DNA of 64,000 nucleotides from WM-3-3 sp041660045 (GTDB lineage Bacteria; Pseudomonadota; Gammaproteobacteria; Methylococcales; Methylomonadaceae), in the NCBI GenBank assembly GCA_041660045.1, contig JBAZXA010000005.1, forward strand, positions 212,198 to 276,197, given 5' to 3'. Of this stretch, positions 1 through 9,360 are shown in pieces. A model generated the notes under the pieces. It made no database searches. It saw nothing but the letters and a program-made list of their open reading frames with translations, and had not been told where the DNA came from. Position numbers and translations under genes: made by a program. How positions within the stretch are numbered: position 1 is the stretch's first letter; the number at the start of each line of letters is the position of its first letter.

Positions 1-502
1 CCAACGATGAAATAGTCAACTGAATGAATTTACAAATAGAAACAAATTTAACCAGAACTTGGGATTGAAAATAAAAATCCACCACTTCAAAGCTTTGAAA
101 TATAAAGCCTGCAGCAATTATAATAATATATAATGCAGTTAAGCTGTCATTATTTGATATTAGTAATGATAATATAATCAATCCTAAAACGGACACGCCA
201 CCCAGTATTTTTAACCAAAATGCCGTCCCTAAATAAACATCCCGAAGTTCAGGCCAATTAACCAAATCCCTTATAATAATACTATCTAGGCCTAATTTAG
301 CTATGCCTGAAAATATCGAGGTATAAGCTAACACATAACTGAACATGCCAAATCCAGCTGGCCCTAAATACCGCGCCACCCATATACCAACCAATAATCC
401 AGCGACTAATCTTAGAACCTGCTCGCCAAGCATCCATGAGGTATTAAGAAAATATTTAACCACATTTTCATTACTTTTAAATTTTTTTATTGTTGTTAAC
501 AC
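1..502 (-). CDS. Polysaccharide flippase (Wzx-like), N-terminal part, runs off the left edge
   Basis: Translating the minus strand from a GTG at 502 gives about 166 residues that continue past the window edge. The N-terminus reads NTSWMLGEQVLRL, then an ARYLGPAGFGMFSYV segment, followed by hydrophobic helices. This is the usual start of oligosaccharide/O-antigen flippases of the MVF/MATE-like superfamily, which move lipid-linked sugar repeats across the inner membrane. An in-frame ATG at 433 is an alternative start, but it would cut off the conserved NTSW part, so the GTG is preferred; an in-frame stop lies shortly upstream of it. The region is noticeably more AT-rich than the housekeeping genes to its right, as is common for surface-polysaccharide loci. 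The family is clear; the substrate cannot be told. Confidence 0.75.
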   Translation of the reverse strand, partial: MLTTIKKFKSNENVVKYFLNTSWMLGEQVLRLVAGLLVGIWVARYLGPAGFGMFSYVLAYTSIFSGIAKLGLDSIIIRDLVNWPELRDVYLGTAFWLKILGGVSVLGLIILSLLISNNDSLTALYIIIIAAGFIFQSFEVVDFYFQSQVLVKFVSICKFIQLTISSL

Positions 503-597
503 AGCAATTTTCTTGAGTAGGTAAGGAATCCACTTTTTTTAAAAAAATCGGGCTTTAATTACGTTAAAAGCTAGAAATAACTTAAGACTCTCGTCAT

Positions 598-1092
598 TTA
601 TAGGGATAAATCATCATTCAAAAAGTAATATTGCAAAGCAATTTTTGCCGTTTGCAATCTAATACTATGTCTATCACCTATTAAATTGAGTTTACGCCAG
701 ACGCAGTCTCCCCCTTTCTGAGCCCACGCCACATATACGGTACCAACCGGCTTTTCTTTGCTCCCACCACCTGGGCCTGCAATACCTGTTACTGCTAAAC
801 TAAAGTCAACTTCACTTTTGATGATGGCGCCTAATGCCATTTCTTGCGCAATTTCCGCACTCACTGCACCATAGCTTTCTAAGGTGTTTAACTTTACGTC
901 TAACATTTGTATTTTTGCCGTATTGCTGTAAGTTATAAAGCCACGATCGAACCATGCCGAACACCCAGCTATTTCTGTGATGCCCTGTGCGATCAATCCA
1001 CCCGTGCATGACTCTGCCACGGCGATTTTTGCACCTAAGGCAGCCAGTTTTCGCCCTAATCCACCCGCTAATTCTATTAATTCTGCATCCAT
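598..1092 (-). CDS. pncC: Nicotinamide-nucleotide amidohydrolase PncC (CinA C-terminal domain)
   Basis: The protein of about 164 residues is a stand-alone CinA C-terminal domain. In known members it deamidates NMN to nicotinate mononucleotide in the cytosolic pyridine nucleotide salvage cycle. The AESCTGG motif near residues 26-32 and the later VTGIAGPGGG segment are the family signatures. The frame stays open up to a TTG at 1113. The ATG at 1092 is preferred because an AAGAAAG ribosome site sits just upstream and it leaves more room for the divergent mutS, which starts at 1140. The N-terminal molybdopterin-like CinA domain is absent, as in the E. coli YgaD type. It lies next to mutS; recA, which often follows this gene, is not in the window. 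Confidence 0.9.
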   Translation of the reverse strand: MDAELIELAGGLGRKLAALGAKIAVAESCTGGLIAQGITEIAGCSAWFDRGFITYSNTAKIQMLDVKLNTLESYGAVSAEIAQEMALGAIIKSEVDFSLAVTGIAGPGGGSKEKPVGTVYVAWAQKGGDCVWRKLNLIGDRHSIRLQTAKIALQYYFLNDDLSL

Positions 1093-1139
1093 AGTCTTTC
1101 TTATTCGCGGCAATTCGTTAGTTTCGATAAAATACTAAT

Positions 1140-3707
1140 ATGAGTATAGATGATAATTCAAAACAGCCACACACCCCGATGATGCAGCAATATTTGCGTA
1201 TTAAGGCTGGCCACCCTAATACCTTGCTGTTTTACCGTATGGGTGATTTTTATGAACTTTTTTTTGATGACGCCAAAAAAGCTTCACAGTTACTGGATAT
1301 TACGTTAACCAGCCGTGGCCAGTCCGCTGGCGAACCTATCGCAATGGCTGGAATTCCATACCATGCTGCGGAAAATTACCTTGCCCGTTTATTACGCCTA
1401 GGTGAATCGGTGGCCATCTGTGAACAAATTGGTGACCCCGCATCCAGCAAAGGCCCGGTTGAACGTAAAGTGGTACGCCTAGTAACACCAGGCACAGTCA
1501 CCGACGAAGCTTTGTTGGAAGACCGTAAAGATAACTTATTAAGCGCTGTTTGCCATGTCGGTAATCAATTTGGTATTGCCAGCCTCGATTTAACTAGCGG
1601 TCGCTTTGTGTTACAGCAAATACAAACCGCCGATGCACTCATTGCTGAACTCGCCCGTATTAATCCTGCCGAATTGTTAGTCAGCGACGATTGGCCACTA
1701 GCCGCCCAAATAAAACAACGCCAAGGTTTATGCAAAAGACCGCCTTGGCATTTTGAACCAGAAAGTGCGCGCCTATTGGTGCTAAAGCAATTTAAAACAC
1801 AAGATTTAAACGGCTTTGGTTGCGCGCATTTAACAGCGGCAATTGCCGCTGCAGGTGCAGTTTTACAATATGTTAGCGACACTCAACAAGGTTTACTACC
1901 CCATATCCAGGGCATCCGCGTAGAAAACAGTGAGGATTGCATAGCCTTAGATGCTGCCAGCCGGCGCAATCTGGAATTAGACTACCACCCGAGCGGGTCT
2001 TTGCAATACACCTTGTTTGGCGTGCTGGACAAAACCATAACAGCAATGGGTAGCCGACATTTAAGACGCTGGTTGCATCGGCCATTACGTGACCCTGTTG
2101 TGTTAAAGCAGCGATATGCGTGTATTGATAGTTTACTCAGCCAATCTTTATACGAAAAGGTACAACTTAGTTTGCGTCATGTTGGCGATATTGAACGCAT
2201 CAGTTCGCGCATCGCCTTAAAAACTGCACGCCCGCGTGACCTACTTGTCATGCGTCAAACTATGGCAGAACTCCCCAGATTACAAGCGCTATTAGCGGAC
2301 TCAGACTCTACTCAACTTCAGCAACTCAGCCAACGCATCGGCGAACATCCACAATTACTTGTATTGCTAGAAAAAGCGATTGTTAATAACCCGCCTGTAC
2401 TCATTCGTGATGGTGGGGTAATTGCCCCCGGCTATCATAGTGAACTTGATGCACTACGCCATTTAAGCCAAAATGCCGATCAATTTTTAATTGATATGGA
2501 AAACCGTGAAAAAGCCGCGACCGGTATCAGCCAATTAAAAGTGAATTACAATCGGGTGCACGGTTATTTCATTGAAATTTCACGCTTACATGCCGATAAA
2601 ATTCCGGCACATTATGCACGGAAACAAACTTTAAAAGGTGTAGAACGCTATATAACTGAAGAATTAAAATCCTTTGAGGAAAAAGTGCTCAGTGCCAGAG
2701 AAAAATCATTGGCTTTTGAAAAAGCCCTCTATGAGCAACTCCTAACCACTTTAGGTGAATCGATAGTTAGCTTACAAACCAGCTCAGCTGGCTTAGCCGA
2801 ACTAGATGTGTTGGCTAATTTTGCTGAGCGTGCCGATAAACTGGGTTTGTCGCAACCCACGTTACTGGATAAACCCGGCATACAAATTGAGGCGGGTCGC
2901 CATCTGGTTGTTGAACAGGTATCTGATTCGCCATTTATTGCTAATGATTTATCGTTGTCTAACCAGCGCCGCATGCTGGTTATCACTGGCCCCAATATGG
3001 GTGGTAAATCTACCTATATGCGCCAAGCTGCAATTATTGTCATATTGGCACATATCGGCTGCTATGTACCCGCTAAATCTGCCGCGATTGGCCCTGTTGA
3101 TAAAATTTTTACCCGTATTGGCGCTTCTGATGATTTAGCCAGCGGTCGTTCAACATTTATGGTGGAAATGTCGGAAACCGCCAATATCCTGCATAATGCA
3201 ACTTCCAAAAGCTTAATTTTAATGGACGAAATAGGTCGAGGTACCAGTACTTTTGATGGTTTGTCTTTAGCTTGGGCATGTGCCGATTATTTAGCAAAAG
3301 AAACCCGTGCCTTTACTCTTTTTGCCACCCATTATTTTGAACTAACAAGCTTGGCGGATGAACAAAAATCAATTTATAACTTACATCTGGATGCCATCGA
3401 ACACGGCGATAAAATAATTTTTCTACATGCTGTCAAAGAAGGTGCCGCCAATCAAAGCTATGGTTTACAAGTTGCCGCTTTAGCCGGTGTACCCAAAGTT
3501 GTGATTGAAAATGCTAAAACTAAATTGCATCAACTAGAAAACAAAGCCTACCTTGAACACCAAGAAGAAACCGGAAACCAACAGCTGGATTTATTTAACT
3601 TAAACACCAATCATCCCGTGTTAACGTTACTTGACGAAATTAATTTGGAGCAAACTAGCCCAAAACAAGCTTTAGATTTGCTTTACCAATTAAAAGGGCT
3701 AATTTAA
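1140..3707 (+). CDS. mutS: DNA mismatch repair ATPase MutS
   Basis: At 855 residues this is a full-length MutS, the mismatch sensor that recruits MutL. The mismatch-reading Phe-X-Glu motif is F37-Y38-E39. The ABC-type ATPase at the C-terminus has a Walker A GPNMGGKST at 617-625 and a Walker B LMDEIGRGTST around 694-704. The C-terminal end contains the helix region that pairs dimers (LLDEINLEQTSPKQALDLLYQL). No strong Shine-Dalgarno precedes the ATG at 1140. The gene is divergent from pncC and ends at a strong bidirectional terminator. Nothing is missing or truncated. Confidence 0.98.
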   Translation: MSIDDNSKQPHTPMMQQYLRIKAGHPNTLLFYRMGDFYELFFDDAKKASQLLDITLTSRGQSAGEPIAMAGIPYHAAENYLARLLRLGESVAICEQIGDPASSKGPVERKVVRLVTPGTVTDEALLEDRKDNLLSAVCHVGNQFGIASLDLTSGRFVLQQIQTADALIAELARINPAELLVSDDWPLAAQIKQRQGLCKRPPWHFEPESARLLVLKQFKTQDLNGFGCAHLTAAIAAAGAVLQYVSDTQQGLLPHIQGIRVENSEDCIALDAASRRNLELDYHPSGSLQYTLFGVLDKTITAMGSRHLRRWLHRPLRDPVVLKQRYACIDSLLSQSLYEKVQLSLRHVGDIERISSRIALKTARPRDLLVMRQTMAELPRLQALLADSDSTQLQQLSQRIGEHPQLLVLLEKAIVNNPPVLIRDGGVIAPGYHSELDALRHLSQNADQFLIDMENREKAATGISQLKVNYNRVHGYFIEISRLHADKIPAHYARKQTLKGVERYITEELKSFEEKVLSAREKSLAFEKALYEQLLTTLGESIVSLQTSSAGLAELDVLANFAERADKLGLSQPTLLDKPGIQIEAGRHLVVEQVSDSPFIANDLSLSNQRRMLVITGPNMGGKSTYMRQAAIIVILAHIGCYVPAKSAAIGPVDKIFTRIGASDDLASGRSTFMVEMSETANILHNATSKSLILMDEIGRGTSTFDGLSLAWACADYLAKETRAFTLFATHYFELTSLADEQKSIYNLHLDAIEHGDKIIFLHAVKEGAANQSYGLQVAALAGVPKVVIENAKTKLHQLENKAYLEHQEETGNQQLDLFNLNTNHPVLTLLDEINLEQTSPKQALDLLYQLKGLI

Positions 3708-3720
3708 ACGTTAGCCCATA

Positions 3721-3746
3721 AAAAAGGCAGCTTAGCTGCCTTTTTT
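3721..3746. terminator. Bidirectional rho-independent terminator between mutS and dsbC
   Basis: A GGCAGCT/AGCTGCC inverted repeat is flanked by A5 on the left and T6 on the right, so it can end transcription of mutS (plus) and of dsbC (minus), which converge here. Confidence 0.88.
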
Positions 3747-3771
3747 ATCTAAGCCACGTTAGCCTGTAGAC

Positions 3772-4524
3772 TTAATTTGCTTGGTCTTTCTTTAATTCTT
3801 CTACTAATTCTTTGGGCGGTAAATAGCCTGGGAATAACGTACCCCGTTCAGTGACTATGGTCGGCGTACCTTCCAAGCCAAATTCCTGGACTAATTTCAT
3901 ATGTTCATCAACCGGATTGTCACATTTTTTCGCTGTTGGCGCTCCGCCTTTTTTGGCTGCTGTAAATGCTGCCTTACGATCACTAGCACACCAGACAGAA
4001 ACAGCTTTGTTATACGAGTCCGAATCTTTGCCTGCCCGAGGGAAAAACAGATACTGCACGGCTATCCCCTCGGCCATATATTGGTCGATTTGCGAATGAA
4101 ACTTACGGCAGTAACCACAATCAATATCGGTAAAAACGGATATTTTATATTTGGGCTCTTTAGGGCTGAACACTATCATCTTTTCCGGCCCTATCTTGGC
4201 TAAGCTGCTTTTCACTAAAGGCCGTAGTTTTTCATCCTCTACTTTTTGTAAGCCTGATAATTTCTCTTGCGTTAAATCTTTGCGGGCCTCTAGGTCTATC
4301 AAATGACCTTGCAATAAATATTTGCCATCTTCACTAATATAAAGAACATCCTTGCCCACTATAACTTCAAAAACCCCTGCAATTGCTGAAGGCTTGACCG
4401 AATCGATTTTTATCACTGGATTGGTTTTCAATAGCATTTGCTTAATGGCATTCTCATCAGCATTTGCAATCGACAAGACCGCAGCAAATAACGATGCTGA
4501 GGCAATTTTTATAGCAATATTCAT
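3772..4524 (-). CDS. dsbC: Periplasmic thiol:disulfide isomerase DsbC
   Basis: The mature protein has an N-terminal dimerisation domain followed by a thioredoxin fold with the active site CGYC inside DIDCGYCRKFH. DsbC-type enzymes reshuffle wrong disulfides in periplasmic proteins and are kept reduced by DsbD. A signal peptide (MNIAIKIASASLFAAVLSIANA) starts at the ATG at 4524, preceded by AAAAGGAAA. The frame is open for 15 more codons upstream, but that part has no ribosome site and would bury the signal peptide. A second Cys pair (C-A-S-D and K-K-C-D) matches the structural disulfide of the family. It occupies the place downstream of rseP where bamA stands in many relatives. Confidence 0.93.
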   Translation of the reverse strand: MNIAIKIASASLFAAVLSIANADENAIKQMLLKTNPVIKIDSVKPSAIAGVFEVIVGKDVLYISEDGKYLLQGHLIDLEARKDLTQEKLSGLQKVEDEKLRPLVKSSLAKIGPEKMIVFSPKEPKYKISVFTDIDCGYCRKFHSQIDQYMAEGIAVQYLFFPRAGKDSDSYNKAVSVWCASDRKAAFTAAKKGGAPTAKKCDNPVDEHMKLVQEFGLEGTPTIVTERGTLFPGYLPPKELVEELKKDQAN

Positions 4525-4598
4525 GGGGTTTCCTTTTATTGGTTTAAGCCTATATGAATCATCTGTCATGCTATTTGTTCATTAAATTTTTGATTAAA

Positions 4599-5951
4599 TT
4601 AACGGAACAAACGGCCAATATCCATGACCATTGCCAATGCCATCAGGCTTAACAGCAACGCCATACCCACTTGTTGGAACATAATTTGTATTTTTTCAGA
4701 AACCGGGCTGCCTTTTACACCTTCAATGACAAAAAATAACAAATGTCCGCCATCAAGTACTGGGATAGGTAGTAAATTCAGCACCCCTAAGCTGACACTG
4801 ACTAGGCCTAAAAACTTTAAAAACGCCACTAAACCGATGCTTGCAGACTGGCCTGCAAATTGGGCTATGCTGATAGGGCCACTTAGGTTTTCTACAGAGG
4901 CCTTGCCAACCAGCATTTTGCCCATCATTTTTATAGTGGCAACAGAATAACTCCAGGTCTTTTCAAATGCGACAGGCACGGCATCCAAAGGCGATAAAGC
5001 ATAATCCACACTAAGTGATTTCAAAAGCTCAGCCGGCACATCAACAGAAGCGCCAATTTTACCTTCCGATTTTTGTTCCGTTTCGACACGTTTGGGTGTG
5101 ATAACTAAAGGCATTTGCACATCACCACGTTCAATAACGAGTTGGATAGCCGTTTCGGCATGCACTTTTACATACTCCACCCATTCCATCCAATCATGAA
5201 TAGCTTGACCATCGGCACTGATAATGACATCACCATGTTGTAAACCGGCTGCCAGTGCTGCGCTGTCAGGTAAAACCTCACCAATAACTGGCTTAAGTTT
5301 TGGGGACCAAGGTTTTAAACCTAAGCGGCCATATAACACATCCGGTTGTTCAATATCTTTTTCGGTCAGTGTTAACGTTTTAGTTACTTCTTGACCTTCA
5401 GCGGTCTGCGTTTTAATTTTAATCGTTTGTGAGTTTTCCAACGCTTCTGAAATTAGCGTGCTGATGGCTTCAGACCACGTCGGCGTTAGCTTGCCATTAA
5501 TGGCTATAATTTCATCGCCTTCATCAAAACCGGCCGCTGCAGCTAAAGAACCTTGCTCAACATGACCTAGTAACGGCTTAATGCCTGTCTCACCAATAAC
5601 TAAGGCAGCCCAAAATAGAAATACTGCCAACAATAAGTTAAACACTGGGCCGGCTAAAACAATGGCCATTCTGCGCCATAAAGGCTGCCGGTTAAAGGCA
5701 TAGGGTAAATCTGCTGGGCTTACGTCACCCTCTCGTTCATCCACCATCTTTACATAGCCACCGAGTGGAACGGCAGACAGCACATATTCTGTGTCTTCAG
5801 GATGCTTTTGGTAAGACCATAACACTTTACCAAAGCCAAGTGAGAAACGGAGTACTTTTACACCAGTTTTCCGGGCTACCCAAAAATGCCCGAATTCATG
5901 GATAGAAACCAGAATACTAATGGCAATAATAAAGAAAACTAGCGTATGCAT
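4599..5951 (-). CDS. rseP: Regulated intramembrane zinc protease RseP (site-2 protease)
   Basis: The 450-residue inner-membrane metalloprotease carries the zinc motif H18-E-F-G-H22 in the first transmembrane segment and the second zinc-site motif NLLPIPVLDGGHL near the C-terminus. Two PDZ domains lie between them (roughly residues 110-190 and 205-280). In E. coli RseP cuts anti-sigma factor RseA in the sigma-E response and clears signal peptides. It follows dxr with a 7-base gap and is the last gene of the rpsB-to-rseP run before dsbC. Full length, all key residues present. Confidence 0.97.
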   Translation of the reverse strand: MHTLVFFIIAISILVSIHEFGHFWVARKTGVKVLRFSLGFGKVLWSYQKHPEDTEYVLSAVPLGGYVKMVDEREGDVSPADLPYAFNRQPLWRRMAIVLAGPVFNLLLAVFLFWAALVIGETGIKPLLGHVEQGSLAAAAGFDEGDEIIAINGKLTPTWSEAISTLISEALENSQTIKIKTQTAEGQEVTKTLTLTEKDIEQPDVLYGRLGLKPWSPKLKPVIGEVLPDSAALAAGLQHGDVIISADGQAIHDWMEWVEYVKVHAETAIQLVIERGDVQMPLVITPKRVETEQKSEGKIGASVDVPAELLKSLSVDYALSPLDAVPVAFEKTWSYSVATIKMMGKMLVGKASVENLSGPISIAQFAGQSASIGLVAFLKFLGLVSVSLGVLNLLPIPVLDGGHLLFFVIEGVKGSPVSEKIQIMFQQVGMALLLSLMALAMVMDIGRLFR

Positions 5952-5958
5952 GGTTTGA

Positions 5959-7143
5959 TTAGCCTGTTAGCTCAAGAATCAATTGATTAGCAACTACTCT
6001 TGCATCTTGATCAGCCTGCAAGATTATGTCTAAATTGTCTGCTGGATTTGCCGCAAATTTTTGCATGCAAGCTTCTATAATCAGCGGTATATCGGTAAAT
6101 CTTATGCGTTCATGTAAAAAAGCATCGACAGCGATTTCATTTGCTGCATTTAACACAGTGGGTATGATGCCACCGGCATTAATTGCATCATAAGCTAACC
6201 GCAAACAAGGGAAGCGCTCTAAGTTTGGCTCTTCAAAATCCATACGGCCAATTTGAAAAATGTTAAGTGCCGCAGCGCCAGAATCAAAACGCGCAGGCCT
6301 AGCCATCGCATGAGCTATGGGTATGCGCATATCTGGATTACCCATTTGCGCCAATACGCTGCCATCAACATAATCCACCATAGAATGGATGACGCTTTGT
6401 GGATGAATCACGACTTGAATCTGCTCGGGCTGCATATTAAACAATAAACAGGCTTCTATCATTTCCAAGCCTTTGTTCATCATCGTTGCAGAATCAACAG
6501 AAATCTTTTTTCCCATATCCCAATTAGGATGGGCAACGGCTTGAGCTGGTGTGACATTAGCCATGTCGGCAATCGGCATTTGCCGAAATGGTCCGCCAGA
6601 AGCGGTCAACAAAATTCGCCGGACTTCTTTAGCGAGTGTACTGGTTTGATAGCCTGCAGGCATGCATTGAAAAATGGCATTGTGCTCGCTATCTATAGGA
6701 ATCAATTGGGCGCCCGATTGGGCAACGGCTTGTAAAAAAATATCACCGGACATGACCAAGGCTTCTTTATTGGCCAACAACACTGTTTTACCCGCTTTGG
6801 CCGCCGCCAAGGTCGGTAATAAGCCTGCAGCGCCAACGATAGCGGCCATCACTGAATCAACCTGATCTAATGTCGCAACTTGTTCCAAGGCCTTAGCACC
6901 AGCTAAGACTTCTAATTCTGCCAACGCCGTGTGTTTTATTTTTTCTTTAAATTCACACGCCTTATTTTCATCCACCACCACGACAAATTGCGGCTGGTGT
7001 GCCAAACATTGCGCGTACAAAAGCTCAATATTATGATTTGCAGTTAACGCGATAACTTTGTAGAGTTCCGGATGCCTACTGGCAACATCTAATGTGCTGA
7101 CGCCAATTGAACCTGTTGAGCCCAGTATGCAAATCCCAATCAT
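5959..7143 (-). CDS. dxr: 1-deoxy-D-xylulose 5-phosphate reductoisomerase
   Basis: This 394-residue enzyme catalyses the second step of the MEP isoprenoid pathway, converting DXP to MEP with NADPH. The Rossmann motif GSTGSIG is at residues 8-14. The metal/substrate segment IDSEHNAIFQC, the loop ASGGPFR and the NPDMRIPIAHA segment are all present. Its ATG overlaps the cdsA stop as ATGA, so the two are translationally coupled. The order uppS-cdsA-dxr-rseP is conserved in gammaproteobacteria and joins isoprenoid precursor supply to undecaprenyl diphosphate synthesis. Confidence 0.98.
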   Translation of the reverse strand: MIGICILGSTGSIGVSTLDVASRHPELYKVIALTANHNIELLYAQCLAHQPQFVVVVDENKACEFKEKIKHTALAELEVLAGAKALEQVATLDQVDSVMAAIVGAAGLLPTLAAAKAGKTVLLANKEALVMSGDIFLQAVAQSGAQLIPIDSEHNAIFQCMPAGYQTSTLAKEVRRILLTASGGPFRQMPIADMANVTPAQAVAHPNWDMGKKISVDSATMMNKGLEMIEACLLFNMQPEQIQVVIHPQSVIHSMVDYVDGSVLAQMGNPDMRIPIAHAMARPARFDSGAAALNIFQIGRMDFEEPNLERFPCLRLAYDAINAGGIIPTVLNAANEIAVDAFLHERIRFTDIPLIIEACMQKFAANPADNLDIILQADQDARVVANQLILELTG

Positions 7144-8012
7144 ATTACTAACCTTCCAATTAAGTAAACACCCGCATAAAAAAACGGTACTGCAGCTATT
7201 AAGCTATCCAGCCTATCAAGAATGCCGCCATGCCCAGGCAATAGCGCACCACTATCCTTGACTCCCCGCTTACGTTTTACCAAGCTAAAAAATAGATCAC
7301 CATAAACTGAAATCAATACAGTCATTATCGACAACAAAATAAAATCTGAGGCAATCATTATGTTAAAGCCATAGATTAAGCTTAATACCACACCACAAAT
7401 CAGTGCTGCAGCAATGGCACCATAAGCGCCTTCCACTGTTTTACCTGGGCTAATTTCTGGAGATAGCTTAGCTTTCCCATAGCGCCGTCCCACAAAATAA
7501 GCCGCCACATCAGCACCCCAGATTAACAGCAGCAAATACATCGTCATTTCTGCACCATAAAATGCTTTCAAACGCGATAAGCACATCCAAAAACTATGCA
7601 TAATCATAGCGCCTAATATAATCTTATAAGGCATTTTAAGATCGAGCTTTAGTAGTTTTTCTGGATTTCCCCGGAGTAATAACATAATTACCACCCAAAA
7701 GATCACGGCTGGCACGATTAAAATGTCTAATATTCCTGAATAATCCCTGACATCTGGCCAATTAAAAATTTGCGCCGTCATTTCTAAAATTTGCGTCCAC
7801 AAATAAATGCCAACCATGGGCAACACCAGCAACAATAAATACAAGACACGCTTACTTGTTGCGTTAATGCCGATTAGCACGCTCCATTCCCAGGCAGCAA
7901 ACAACATCAACAACCCTAAGATGACAGAAAAATATTCTGGATTAAGCTGAAAAACCGCCAAAGCAGCTAAAGGTGCCAATACTAAAGCGGTTATAACGCG
8001 TTTCAATAACAT
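7140..8012 (-). CDS. cdsA: Phosphatidate cytidylyltransferase (CDP-diglyceride synthase)
   Basis: The 290-residue polytopic inner-membrane enzyme makes CDP-diacylglycerol from phosphatidate and CTP, the common precursor of bacterial phospholipids. The complete CDP-transferase signature is visible near the C-terminus, from SLVKRKRGVKDSG through PGHGGILDRLDS. About eight hydrophobic helices precede and surround it. The stop codon overlaps the dxr start by four bases; uppS ends 27 bases upstream. Confidence 0.97.
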   Translation of the reverse strand: MLLKRVITALVLAPLAALAVFQLNPEYFSVILGLLMLFAAWEWSVLIGINATSKRVLYLLLLVLPMVGIYLWTQILEMTAQIFNWPDVRDYSGILDILIVPAVIFWVVIMLLLRGNPEKLLKLDLKMPYKIILGAMIMHSFWMCLSRLKAFYGAEMTMYLLLLIWGADVAAYFVGRRYGKAKLSPEISPGKTVEGAYGAIAAALICGVVLSLIYGFNIMIASDFILLSIMTVLISVYGDLFFSLVKRKRGVKDSGALLPGHGGILDRLDSLIAAVPFFYAGVYLIGRLVI

Positions 8013-8039
8013 AATTATTATTTTTCTTTTGTTTAAAGT

Positions 8040-8789
8040 TTATAAATTAACTGACTTATCAAGCAGCTGCTCACCAGTGCGACCAAAGCGCCTTTGCCTG
8101 GCCCTAAAACTTTTGATGGCTTCTTCGATGGAATTTTGATCAAAGTCAGGCCAGAGAGTTGGCGTAAAATACAATTCCGTATAGGCCAATTGCCACAATA
8201 AAAAATTGCTTACCCGTTGTTCACCACCAGTCCTAATGAATAAATCAGGCTCTGGCATGTCTGCTGTCGATAAATGTTGGTGGATTAGGTCTTCAGAAAT
8301 AGAATGCCGATCCAATTGACCCTTATCTATTTTTTCTTGTATTTGGCGGAAAGCTTGGCAAATATCCCAATGGCCACCATAGTTTGCCGCCACAACCAAC
8401 GTCATCCCTTGATTAGCTTGAGTCTGTGCCTCGCCATCAGCAATTTTTTTCTGTAGCTTCTCAGAGAATGCTGTCCTATCCCCGATAAACTTTAGGCGGA
8501 TGTTATTTCGGTCTAACTTGTCAATTTCCCTTTGTAATGTTGCCATAAACAGACCCATCAACATCGACACTTCTTCCGCAGGCCGACGCCAATTTTCACT
8601 GCTAAAAGCAAATAAAGTCAGGACTTTAATTTGCTGCCTGGCACAGTACTCAACAACTTTACGGACTGCTTTAACACCCGCTTGGTGTCCCATGGCCCGG
8701 GGCATTAATCTTTTTTGTGCCCAGCGACCATTGCCATCCATAATGATGGCAATATGGCGGGGATTATTTTCTGATTGCTCAGCTGACAT
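8040..8789 (-). CDS. uppS: Undecaprenyl diphosphate synthase (cis-prenyltransferase)
   Basis: The 249-residue cytosolic enzyme condenses isopentenyl diphosphate units onto farnesyl diphosphate to give the C55 lipid carrier for peptidoglycan and polysaccharides. The family signature IAIIMDGNGRWAQKR contains the catalytic Asp18, and the C-terminal block PEPDLFIRTGGEQRVSNFL plus LYFTPTLWPDF is intact. It lies 12 bases after frr in a compact minus-strand run. Confidence 0.98.
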   Translation of the reverse strand: MSAEQSENNPRHIAIIMDGNGRWAQKRLMPRAMGHQAGVKAVRKVVEYCARQQIKVLTLFAFSSENWRRPAEEVSMLMGLFMATLQREIDKLDRNNIRLKFIGDRTAFSEKLQKKIADGEAQTQANQGMTLVVAANYGGHWDICQAFRQIQEKIDKGQLDRHSISEDLIHQHLSTADMPEPDLFIRTGGEQRVSNFLLWQLAYTELYFTPTLWPDFDQNSIEEAIKSFRARQRRFGRTGEQLLDKSVNL

Positions 8790-8801
8790 GATAAGTTCTC
8801 T

Positions 8802-9359
8802 CTATATAGACAGCAGGTCAGCCTCTTTTGCTTCAAGCGATTTCTCAACTTCTTTAATATATTGATCGGTGAGTTTTTGGATTTTTTCTTCGCCAGCTCG
8901 GGCTTCATCCTCTGAGATAAGTTTTTCCTTAAGTGCGTCTTTGATCTCGGAATTAGCATCCCGACGGATATTCCTAATGGCAACACGCCCATTTTCGGCC
9001 TCATTTTTTACCACTTTCACCAGCGATTTACGACGCTCCTCTGTCAAAGGCGGTAAAGGAATTCGAATAACCATACCATTGGTGGAAGGATTTAAACCCA
9101 AATCCGATTTTAAAATTGCTTTTTCAATCGCTTGTACCATACCTTTTTCCCAAGGTGTAATACTTAACGTCCTAGCATCTTCAACTGCCACATTGGCAAC
9201 CTGTGATAAAGCTGAATCAGTACCATAATAAGACACCGTAATCTGATCCAACAGGCTCGGATGCGCCCTCCCCGTCCTAATTTTTGAAAACTCATGTTTC
9301 AAGGCATCTATGCTTTTAGCCATCCGGGTGGCTGCATCTTGTTGAATATCGCTAATCAT
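8802..9359 (-). CDS. frr: Ribosome recycling factor
   Basis: The 185-residue protein splits the post-termination ribosome together with EF-G. The family features are present: the central KIRTGRAHPSLLD segment and IRIPLPPLTEERRK, followed by a long helix with VAIRNIRRDAN. The length equals that of E. coli RRF. Only one base separates the pyrH stop from its ATG, indicating coupled translation. Confidence 0.98.
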   Translation of the reverse strand: MISDIQQDAATRMAKSIDALKHEFSKIRTGRAHPSLLDQITVSYYGTDSALSQVANVAVEDARTLSITPWEKGMVQAIEKAILKSDLGLNPSTNGMVIRIPLPPLTEERRKSLVKVVKNEAENGRVAIRNIRRDANSEIKDALKEKLISEDEARAGEEKIQKLTDQYIKEVEKSLEAKEADLLSI

Positions 9360-9360
9360 T

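Noticed and set aside
2729..3138. Open frames of about 90-110 codons overlapping mutS in other frames
   Set aside because: They are shadows of a highly conserved gene, without ribosome sites or similarity to known proteins.
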